Origin: Lytechinus variegatus
Lineage: Eukaryota; Echinodermata; Echinoidea; Temnopleuroida; Toxopneustidae
Length of the DNA: 64,000 bases
Reading direction: 5' to 3'
Assembly: GCF_018143015.1 (NCBI RefSeq)
Contig: NC_054742.1
Location: 58,722,853-58,786,852, forward strand
Shown: positions 23,508 to 33,570 of the stretch, piece after piece
Position numbering within the stretch: position 1 is the stretch's first letter
Layout: each line of letters begins with the position of its first letter
Program-made: the position numbers and the translations under genes
Notes under the pieces: generated by a model
What the model was told of the DNA's origin: nothing
Database searches by the model: none
What the model saw: the letters and a program-made list of their open reading frames with translations, nothing else

Positions 23508-26500
23508 GTCCAAAACCACTATTTCGGCACAATTGGTCAAAAATCATGTCTCCAGCGTTCTTGCTCATCTTTCGGAGAAACAAAGCTTTTTCTGAATGCT
23601 TTTGTGTTTTAATGTGATGCCAAGGGACATGTAAACAAAAGTTAATTTAATTTCAAAGGCAAAATTTAAGCAATAAAGCGTTGGGGGAGGGTTGAATTTG
23701 GGCTACAGGCTAAAAAGTGCATGTCGCCAGTAATAATTTTTTATGTTTTTTCAACTTTATTTGAATATATAAGCACAGAGAAGAAACTTAATCATAGCTT
23801 TATAAAGGCAGCTAAATGTCCCATGAAATATACCAAAATCTTTTGAACTAACCGTTGTTTAAAAAAAAATACACCAATTGAAAATGTGTCTCCGGATCTA
23901 GTGAAACCTACGTTACCATTTTTATACTCCATATTCGGCTATGATATTACAGTGAGAACTACACCACTACATTGTTTTTCTAACCACAAGGGGTATTATA
24001 TATATGTTAAGCAATGCTTTATCATTCCGATTCAAACGTAGTGCGACTTGTAACATGAAGAAGAGAGATTAGAAAAAAGTAGTTTTAAGAGGTGTAACAT
24101 ACGTTACCATTTTTATAAAATGTATGAAGGTACAGAGCTCTGAATCATTGCTCATGAGTTGAGACTAAATGAGTAGAATCTCCCTTCCCATATGGGGGTC
24201 TTAGGATTCATTGTTATGTTGCCAACTTAACCAATTTAATCCACAGATGTAACATACGTGATGTAACATACGTTACCACACAATCAGAAATATCTGTATT
24301 AATCATTAATTCAATAAAAATAAACATAGTTGAGGTATGCGCTGTCTGCGAGTGGTCATTAGAAAGCTTAGCAACAGCTTCCCAGGAGTATCGACTGTAC
24401 AAAATACAATTGAACCTGCAAACAAGACGGGTTGAAAATTTAGGGTGAGTATTTCAAGTTGAAAATATATATTGTTTTTGTTATATAATCATGTTTTGTA
24501 TGTAATTGTTGTGGATTTATTTGGTATATAGCTCCCAATGAAAAACATAATCATTACGTTGATCTGCAGGTATATTATTTCCAAATAAATCACTCAATTA
24601 TCAGGTAACGTAAGTTTCAAATTTTGGTAACGTAAGTTTCAAAATATAGCCACATTAAAAATATATAATTCACAGAAAAGTATGTCACTTTGAACCAATT
24701 TTATTGTTGCAGCTAAGATGTAGAAGAGTTTCTGTGTCAAACCATGTTAAATTGTGTTTTTATTCATTAATTGTTAGGGGTTCAGTGGAACGTAAATAAA
24801 CATAACTGTCTGTTCAATAATTTGATTTTTAAGTTTTGCTGTTAAACCTGGTTTAAATATTATCATACTTCGAGTATAAAGGAAAAATGTAAATTATAAA
24901 AAGAAAAAATATTGAATAAGCGATAAATAATATTATCAAGTTTTTCTTTAAACATTAATGGATCAGGCATCTGTAATGATGTGGTAACGTAAGTTTCATG
25001 CTTTGGTAACGTAAGTTTCAACAATCTTGTGTCATTTAAAAGGCTGTTTCAGAGATTATGCATGGATAAGAACAGATTTTATTGTTCTAGTATAATTGTT
25101 AGTGGGCTTCTCTAGGGGAAGAGTTGTATCAAATAGTATATATCTCCTACGATCAAATACTAATTAGGGAATTCCTTACATGACCATTTGTAAACAAAAA
25201 ATATCACTGGAATTAGTGTTGGGAATATCAATTGTTATCTCATAGTGAAGAAGAAACTATTTTGAATGAAGAAAATACAACAAATGGTATGAAAATACAC
25301 GTTTCAACGATTATCCTTGCTCATCATGGACCAAACTATTAAATGAACTCATAATAGTGACATAAGTTTCAGTAAGACATATGGTTCATAAAACTAATAA
25401 TTTTTTTGGCATTCTTCTCTTAATAATTATACAGTTGCAATGGGTAGAAGCAGAGCTGAGATACAGGCCGCTTTAATAGGGCACGTAAGCGCCAACAGAT
25501 TGTATTCTATACCAATCTGTCAGTAATTTAACAAAGAAAGAAGCGAGTCAAGGAATCCACAAACGCAAGAGTAAAAAGGCTCAGGGAACGAGTTCGCCGA
25601 ATAGCTGGTGTTATAGATTCAATTAAGTTATCATTCCATATCATTGTTATTAATACATTGTATAACTTGTAATGTAGCAATTAGATTTTCACTTAATTTA
25701 TATTTATAACAAAGTCAAAACATTAATCCAGGAGACAAATTCATGTGGCATGATTAACAACTGATATTTTTTCTCACATTTGCCATCAATTTCGTAATAT
25801 GGGTTAAGATACATGTTTAAAATGTTTTAGGCCTACTTGCATGTAAATTTATTTAATTTATTATTTTTATTTATTTATTTTTTTTATTTATGCATGTAGA
25901 TTTTGTGAAACTTGGAAATGTGATGTTATTTCTTAGGCTATTGACATCCAACTGAGGTGTTATTGATTAAAAAGTGACAAAATTTGTTTATTATTTACCT
26001 TTTCCTATAGTTCTTCTTCAGCAAGTTCATGATAGATATTATATTGTGCATAGGGCGTTATTGTTCATGTTTGAGAGCACATATAACCGAGTATCTCATT
26101 TATTGCCATTTCTTGTTGTTCCATGCAAGGGTTTGGAATTTTGACTTCTTTGTACAATATTGCAATCGCTGTTCTCTAGAGTGTTCCTGTATTAAGTTTA
26201 TTGTTGTTTTATTCAATCGTTTAAACAGCCTATTAAAGCGACTGGTACTAATGGATTCGGAACATTAAAGATAACAATTTACAAGATGATTGATACGTAT
26301 ATACTGTCATGCTGATAAAATCAACGTGAAATCTACGTTACCGATTTCTCAATTGAAATCAAATGCAAAACATGGCATACTTATCCTTTGAATAACGAAA
26401 TAGCATTTTCCCAACTCTCGTGATTTTATTGGCATAATGTATAGTGCCTCAAATTGTCTTCTCACAGGTTATGGATTATTGTTCTTGTGTAGAGTATATA

Positions 26501-27264
26501 CACTGACACTGACAAGTCAGAAAGTTTTACAGTTTTATAGATATTCGAAGTGTAGCGTTTGATAATTTTTATCTCCAATTCATTGGAACATGGGGTGTTG
26601 TATACGTTCACTTACAATTTATGACAAATTAATGTATGAATATATACCAAAACAAAATCACATATAATAATATTACCCATGTAACTTACGTTACTTATAA
26701 TATGTAACTTACGTTACATGGAAACCATTGAATATAATTCTAAGTACACAGTATCACTTGCGTCCTTGATGTTACTCAATAATTGTCTGGCACGTTGGTA
26801 CTCCTAAATGATGAAAATAGTTTCTGTCGTAGATTCAGATGTCAAATAGAAAGAAAACTCATAAACCTAAAATTAAGTAGGTTTAACAAAATATGACACG
26901 CTTATGTTTCGTTTCTCATGTAGGTCATTGGTCATGGTATAATCTGGCAGAAATTTTTACAAATATTACAGCCGATGGTTACTGCACTTCTGGTTTATTA
27001 CGTTCTCAATTCTTGACTGTAGTGACCGATTTAAAAGCATTTGGGATTTAATGATAGTGGTAACGTATGTTACAGAGGGAAATTTACATCCCGTGAAAGA
27101 AATTATCCCACTATGATAACGAAGTAACATTATGTGCTCATATTTTTCAACTATGAACTTGAATATATGTCACTTTGAATGTTAATAAAATTAATCAAAT
27201 TTCGTTCACTTTATTTTTTCATTTTTGTGATTCTCCAATTGTGCCGAAATAGTGGTTTTGGGCC
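23508..27264. mobile_element. 3.76-kb TIR DNA transposon carrying scattered GTAACGTAAGTTTC words
   Basis: A 27-bp perfect inverted repeat beginning CCAAAACCACTATTTCGGCA sits at 23510-23536 and, inverted, at 27235-27261. TGTAG flanks both sides (23503-23507 and 27265-27269), a 5-bp target duplication. The inside is AT-rich, with at least 11 copies in both orientations of a near-palindromic word such as GGTAACGTAAGTTTC or GTAACTTACGTTAC. There is no long open frame. A short exon-like piece at 25441-25620 begins MGRSRAEIQ after a TTATACAG acceptor-like site and continues, one frame over, as an Arg/Lys-rich stretch. Superfamily not assigned. Probably non-autonomous or decayed. Confidence 0.85.
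24604..25021 (+). repeat. Paired GGTAACGTAAGTTTC words inside the TIR element
   Basis: Two pairs of the identical 15-mer GGTAACGTAAGTTTC lie at 24604/24626 and 24983/25005, about 22 bp apart in each pair. Inverted relatives are at about 23902, 24092, 24247, 24262, 26326, 26691, 26704 and 27059. They may be binding sites for the element's own recombinase (inference). Confidence 0.8.
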
Positions 27265-27593
27265 TGTAGTGGTCAACCAAGGGTCAAGGGTTTGAATCCC
27301 ACCGGATACTTATGTCCTTTGGCAAGGCACAAAGTTTGCCACTCTCCAATCAGGTGTTAAATAGGTACCCAGAAGGATGTGAAAGTCAATGTGATTAGAT
27401 TGGCAATGTGTGCACCAATAAAACAGTTGCCGAGCAAGGATACTCCCTGGGGAGTGGAGATGGTGCACTTTATGTGGGAACAGTGATGGATCCTGTAACC
27501 GGGGTAATAACAATTAACGTTACAATGTAAAGCACTTAGAAAAACAATATATGAAGCACTACCGTATATAAATTAACTATTATTGTTCCACAA
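27265..27593 (+). mobile_element. tRNA-derived SINE, split by the TIR transposon
   Basis: A box B-like GGGTTTGAATCCC is followed by a SINE body and a tail with GTAAAGCACTTAGAAAAAC and ATATAAATTAACTATTATTG. The tRNA-like box A half is interrupted: the 20 bases before 23508 (ending TTGTAG) join naturally to TGGTCAACCAAGGG at 27270. The larger element therefore landed inside this SINE. Confidence 0.7.
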
Positions 27594-27974
27594 GTTCTCA
27601 TCTTTCTTTCACTTCAATACTTTTTAGCAAAGATGAAATTTCAGAAACTGCTTCAGCCTTAGGTCTAACCCTAACCCTTCCAAAGAGAACTTGCATAGAA
27701 AGATGAAAAATTGCCAAAAACAAATTGTCAAGAGATAAAAATCATATTCTCAAAATATAAAAACATGGTAAAAAAAATCAGTGTTTCTGTTGTTTTGTCA
27801 ACTTTTTCCACAGGAATCACACGTTTGGTAATACAAAACCATTTTCGACTAACCAGAATATTTCACATGCGAAGAGGGGTGAGACGCGATAAAAAAGGGA
27901 AATAATTCAGGCAATTTTTTTTTATCTAGAGAGAGTTCTTAATGTAGACCTCTATTTGTGTATTATGGAGGAAG

Positions 27975-28529
27975 CCCGGGGGACCACTTCCATTCACGAG
28001 TGGATACCATGCGCGCCCATGAGGTCTCGAAAAGCACCCTAAACACGTAATTTACATATTCTGAAAATGCACCCCTTAACAAGTATTGGCGTGTGAAACC
28101 CTACCCTTAACAAGTATTGGAAACAAAAAGATACTCTTGGCAAATATTCCGTGAAATGAACCCCTAAACAAGTACAGGAATGTTTTATTGTTACGGGTCC
28201 TTCGGTCGTCTGCTTTACCTTACTGGTTTAGTACGACCCCAGCTTCTACACCTCGCGCAAATCGGACTCTAAACACAAAGTGTTGGGGCAAAAAGGACAT
28301 CCTTTTTAAAACATTTTAATTTTGTTTTATCATTTCCGCAAATTCGACCCTAAACACGTAATTTTCCTAGCGAAATAGATACCCTTTTTTCATTATTTTT
28401 GTGTTTTTGACACCCTTATCACGTTACGTATGTAACGTGCCCTATCGTGAAAAAGACATCCTTTTTACATGTTTTTTTGGTCGCGCATGGTATCCACTCG
28501 TCAATGTAAGTGGCCCCCCCCGGCCCGGG
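27975..28529. mobile_element. Poly-G/C-ended TIR element, CGAGTGGATACC family, copy 2, with 8-bp target duplication
   Basis: Flanked by GGAGGAAG at 27967-27974 and 28530-28537. The left end CCCGGGGGACCACTTCCATT then ACGAGTGGATACC is inverted at the right as GGTATCCACTCGTCAATGTA followed by a C-rich end. Repeated AACAAGTATTGG words inside, as in copy 1. 555 bp, non-coding. Confidence 0.87.
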
Positions 28530-28549
28530 GGAGGAAGTTTAATGGCCAA

Positions 28550-28690
28550 ATCGTGGTTTTGGGAACCACTCGTAGATTTGTGTACGCGCACTTGTGTACA
28601 AAGTGAATGGAGGTGGAAATAGGGAACGGTGCGTGTGACTGAATAAAGCGCTGCTGTATGAAGTGAACGGTGGTTCCCTATATCACGATA
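28550..28690. mobile_element. Small hairpin element
   Basis: TCGTGGTTTTGGGAACCACT at the left and GTGGTTCCCTATATCACGA at the right are inverted. The core repeats GTACGCGCACTTGTGTACAA-like words. About 140 bp. Confidence 0.6.
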
Positions 28691-29216
28691 ATGCCACATT
28701 AATGAATTTTGTGAGAATACTGTATTTGCAATGATTTCATTTTAAAAATGTGTTATATGCAGTTGTACTTAGGCACCCCCCTCCCCCCCCCGGCACAAAA
28801 ATTTATTTCATTTTTTACAAATTTCTGAAAACATCAACAAACAAAATTCAAGATGAATTGTTTAAAACTAAGTCATGTCTGGTCTGGTAAATATAAAGCA
28901 CAAACCAAAATTTCACAATCATATGTCCCATATCTATTTCATGCAATTATGTCATGAAAACCAGATCTGAATGATCAAAACTTCCAAAAAAAGATTTTTT
29001 TCCAGATATTGGACCCCTCGCGCAGAGACGTCGTATTTTTCTACATTGACCTATTGTAAAAATGGCGTCTAAATGCTGTGTCAGTACCCCCACACAAACA
29101 TAAAAACCATCAAATTTGCATTCAATCATTCAAACAAAAGACAATTAAAACTTTCAAAATCATAGCATGATAAATTCTGAATAAATAAATGCCGAATACA
29201 AATTGTATATATTTAC

Positions 29217-29500
29217 CAATTGAGAGAAAATTCTGTTGATTTGGGTCGGGATTTGCCTCAGTTTCTTCCTCCCTGTGCTCGTTATGTGTGTATACTGTGT
29301 GTTGATCTATTATGTTAATTACGAGACACGTAATACCATATGACCGCCTTTCGGTGCTCTCATTGGTTACCATGTTATGATGCATCGAATCTTTGTGACG
29401 TCATTTGATTTCATCGCAATCGGGTCGAAGTATGAGTATGTGGTTCCTGGTTCGTCGGTCAAAATCGCCGTACCGGTACATCAGCTGTGTGGCCTTTAAA
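29217..29500 (-). promoter_or_regulatory. Possible promoter and non-coding first exon of the ZFAND-type gene
   Basis: On the minus strand there is a full CRE, TGACGTCA (29396-29403), and a CCAAT box (29362-29366) in a locally CpG-richer patch. A splice donor TTG|GTAAAT ends a putative exon at 29217. The ZFAND-type coding exon begins with an acceptor, so a first exon is needed somewhere upstream. The link to that gene, 10 kb away, is inference. Confidence 0.3.
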
Positions 29501-30494
29501 TGCCAACAACAATGAGCAAGCAACAATGAGTAAGCAAACACGAGAGGGCTGAATTATAATCATAGGAAGGAGAGGGCATGTAGATGAGAACCAACAACTG
29601 AATATGAGTCATTACTCCCAGTCATACTTGTTACTCATTCTCCACCAAAATAGGGACCAGATGAGGAAATCGGCCAGTTCACCCCCCCCCCCCCCGCTTC
29701 TTGGGTGATTATCACAAAATGACCTATTTCCTAATGAGTGACCCAGATAAGAGTTGGAAAGAAGTGTCATTATTTTCATGAGGCCAAAAATCATAAGCAT
29801 GTTCTGTGGCTCATGCCCAGCATGACTGCAGTTTCGAGGTGCTGGGCAATCGTCCCTCTTAAAAAAATAATTTAAAAAAAATGATTGGAGGAAATGTCCG
29901 GTGTGAGAAAATAAAATAAAGGCAACTATTCATATTTTTGTTTTCATTTTATAAATAAATTTTTAACTTTGAGCTTTCGCTTTGCTAATTTTGTACCCTA
30001 TTTTCTCGGTTTAAGCTTACGAGCGCACTTACATATAGGTCTAAAGAAAACCCCATATATAGGAGAGACGATATTCATCTTTTAATTCCCATTACAAAAA
30101 ATGCTGGTACGAATTGGTAAACAAAAAAAGTCTCCGGAAGTTCCCATTCTGATAGCGTAGGAGAGGATATTAACCGTCTCGCTTTTTCTTTCACTGATTT
30201 TTTTATCAAAGCAGAAGAAAAATCTATCAAATCAAATGAAATATTTCATTATGAAAAATATACTCGCTAGTATACATAGCTTGCAAAACTCAATTAAACA
30301 TAAAAAGACCCTCCCATCACAAAATAACAACGATTGTTTATTCAAGACGACCTTTTTCATCATAAAACTGGGGGAAATTTCGGAGTCCGTATGTAAGTGA
30401 GCTAAAATTTTGAGCGGGCGGGCATGTCTCCCAAATATCCGCCCTGTTTATATTCCGCTGTAGTATAATTTCCTCCTTTTAAACATATCTATCT

Positions 30495-30760
30495 AGGAAA
30501 GAAAGAAAGAAAGAAAGAAAGAAAGGAAAGAAAGGAAAGAAAGGAAAGAAAGGAAAGAAAGGAAAGAAAGGAAAGAAAGGAAAGAAAGAAAGAAAGAAAG
30601 AAAGAAAGGAAAGAAGAAAGGAAAGAAAGGAAAGAAAGGAAAGAAAGGAAAGAAAGGAAAGAAAGGAAAGCCAAGGAAAGGAAGGAAAGAAGCCTTAAAG
30701 GAAAGGAAAGGAAGGAAAGAAAGGAAAGGAAGGAAAGAAAGAAAGAAAGAAAGAAAGGGA
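30495..30760 (+). repeat. GAAAG/GGAAAGAAA purine microsatellite
   Basis: About 265 bp of GAAA and GGAAAGAAA units with few interruptions, followed by a degenerate AGAAG-rich tail to about 30900. The Phe/Leu/Ser-rich open frames on the minus strand are by-products of this repeat. Confidence 0.97.
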
Positions 30761-32231
30761 GAAGTTATAGTAGGAGAAAGGAAATGAAGAAGAGTGGGAG
30801 AAGAAGATTAATAAGAAAAGGAATACGAAGAAGTAGAAGTAGTAGTAGGAGAAGAGAAGGAGGAGAAGAAAAATGCCAGAAAGAAAGAGGTCGAGGTGAA
30901 GAAGAATATCAAATTGAAGTGGAATGATGTAAATTGAGGTAAAATTTAGATGTTCATGGTTCCTTGAGATCGAGGTCATTTTGAGGAAATTTCAAAGCGG
31001 GTCAGTCGAAGAGAAAACAAATTTGTGACCAAGAAAGGGGAAAATGTGACACAGGAATAACAAACTGACAGTAATTACAGTCCGGGATCACAGTATTGCA
31101 TTTCCAAATTTTTCATAACTATGCGAAGTAAATTTTCATTACAGAAAAGTTCAGATCGTTCTGGCCAAGCTTACGGCACTGAGCTATGCAGTCGGGCTTT
31201 GTATACTGACGGGGCACTTACCTTACGCCATCTCCAGTCATTAAGTCGGGAGATATGGTGGTGAGAGAGAATATTTTGACATTAAAATATCTTCCAAACA
31301 GTGTTGAATCTGTGTGGATTTGGACTGACAGCAGAACTATATATAGTACAACTACAAACAAGCCGAAATTATTTCCAATACACATTTCTTTTCACTGACG
31401 TTCAGCCACAGAGGCCGCTTTTAAAACAAGTTTGATGTTATGGCAGGCAGTCAGCAGATTCATTTGAAATGATAAAAAACATCTTTTTAAACTTTGCACA
31501 AAGGTTTCTTCAAGCAAATCCCTTTCGTCTCCTTTTTCATTTTCCATGTTGTCGTCTTATTTGTGCTGATCCTTCTCCCCCTTTTTCAATGAAGAGTAGC
31601 CCAAGATGGGGGGGGGGGGGGTATACACTAATCTAGTTCACAAGGTGGTAAGGGCTCCTTCTTCCATATAATACACTTTTATCCTGCTCCCATGTACCCC
31701 ATGCAGCACTCTTCACTGTTTGATATTGGTTCATATTCCACTTTACATATTGCATTGACCCCCCCCCCCTGGATTCTGGGGAGTTTCCTTGAATTGACTG
31801 GATGTCTTAATAGCAATGGTCAGACCATACTAGAGGTCCATGGTCAATCACATGTGCTTTTCATCCAAGGAAAGTTGTCAGATCTGATGACAAAATATTG
31901 ATTAAACTCTACTTCCCAAGCTTAGCAGCCCCTCTTGTGCTTTAATAATTTCATAAATGGGCATTATTCCAGATATTTAACAATGAACAAAAAAGACGTT
32001 TTTTCTCATTTTATTCTCTACCTCATTGGCAATGCACCCTATTTTTTTAGTCTGCAGGCACAGACCCTGATTGAAACTTTGATCAACAAGTGGGTCTCCA
32101 CAAAAGACAAGCGCCAAACGTGCTTAACTTAATTGAAGGGTTCGCTGCACAGCAGACTACATCATTATTTCCCTCCCTTTCTACCCCTGGACCCCCCCCC
32201 CCATCTCTATTTATCTATCCCCCATCAGCAC

Positions 32232-32635
32232 GGTTTACTTCCAATTCGTCCAATTGCCAACTCGTCTACTATCATTTGGTCTACCATCAGTTCGTCCACT
32301 CACCACATGGTCTACTTTCATTTAGTCTAATGCCATTCCGTCTCATAACCAGTTGGTCCAATAGCCATTGAGTCCATATACCATTTGGTCTAATCGGACC
32401 ATGGACCTACTATGATTGGACTAAATGTTTAATTGTGCAAAATGAACAAAAATTAAATGAAAATTAGACCAACTGGTTATGAGACGAAATGGTCATAGAT
32501 GAAATAGTGATTAGACGAAGTGATGATTGGACCAAATGGTTGTTAGACGAAATGTAGGACAGAATGGCATTGGATTAAATGAAAGTAGACCATAGTGTTG
32601 AGTGGACAAGTTGGCATTTACGAATTGACAATTTA
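32232..32635. mobile_element. Foldback element built of ~16-bp ATTTGGTCTA-like units, copy 1
   Basis: The flanking CCATCAGCAC (32222-32231, 32636-32645) is a 10-bp target duplication. The left half is about ten diverged 16-bp units of the form CCATTTGGTCTANTNN. The right half holds the same units inverted (TTAGACGAAATG-like). The outer ends are GTTTAC / GTAAATTG-like. Other copies are at 54359 and 63416. Confidence 0.85.
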
Positions 32636-33234
32636 CCATCAGCACATCTTTTATCTTGGATATTTCAGACATTTCACAAAAAAATAATGAGAAATATTCC
32701 ATTGTGGACATTTCTTACTATGTAATGCCCTAACTGATTCTACTATTTCAAAGTAAAAATGTATGTAGGGGACTCGCAAGTAAAAAAAAAATCATCACAC
32801 GACATAAATTATATTAACTTCAAAAAGGTTTCAAATCCATACACTTTTATTCATTATCAGTGTAACCCATGCATATCATTCCACATATGAAAGAAAACTG
32901 TATAAATAATGTTAAAAAAGAGATATATACAATACAAGAAGAATCATAAGCTTAATAAACACAAATGTAGGCCTACTATATAATAGTTCTTTTCTTTCAC
33001 TCTAGATGCTTCACTTTGTTACCAGTATCATAATGAGCCAAAAGTGGGGTATGGGACAACAATTTCTAAATAGTGAGCAAAAACTTTTTTTTTTGCAAAA
33101 TAAAATTTTTGAACAGATTTTGACAGTTTATGTTTTGTATGAAAATTAATGTCATAGTTCATCCATCCTTTTCCTTTTCTTTCCAGGATCTCTAATTTTT
33201 CTTGGTTGTTACTTATCTATAACAAAACATTATA

Positions 33235-33570
33235 AATAATGACCTCTGTGACCTTGGAACATATGATCTCAAAGTTTAAGATGATTATCTTCACAAAAAT
33301 ATTAATCATACATGTAGCTGAAATTGATCCCTCTAACGGTTCTGTAGTTATTGCGAGAAGAGGTTGTGACCTTTGACCTCATGACCCCTAAATCTAAAGA
33401 GAGCATCATACCACTATTGCAAATATGAAATAAGTTTTTTTTTCTTCTTCAGTTTCTTCTCCTATTGTGAGAACAAGACACTTCAATGTACATAATGACC
33501 TATGTTACCTTTGATCTTGACCTCATGATCCAAATATCAAGGCAGATCATTGTCACTTCTAAACGTATAC
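33235..33570 (-). repeat. Diverged DR1-bearing repeat
   Basis: Two or three loosely related units contain GTGACCTTGGAACATATGAT, GTTGTGACCTTTGACCTCAT and TTGATCTTGACCTCATGATC. The middle one holds a perfect DR1 (TGACCTTTGACCT, 33367-33379). Common in style with the repeats at 42217 and 59265. Confidence 0.6.

Larger units (their letters stand above)
28691..32221. other. Non-coding stretch with homopolymer and purine repeats
   Basis: No gene recognised apart from the possible first exon noted separately. It contains isolated C and G tracts (29682, 31608, 31760, 32190), which may be ends of eroded poly-C-type elements, and the purine microsatellite at 30495. Confidence 0.5.

Noticed and set aside
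30489-30979. Phe/Leu/Ser-rich frames on the minus strand
   Set aside because: Direct translations of the GAAAG microsatellite and its purine tail.
32232-32635. Frame with repeated Pro/Ser and short motif spacing as a coding repeat protein
   Set aside because: The periodic signal is the 16-bp DNA unit, which is not a multiple of three and is inverted halfway.
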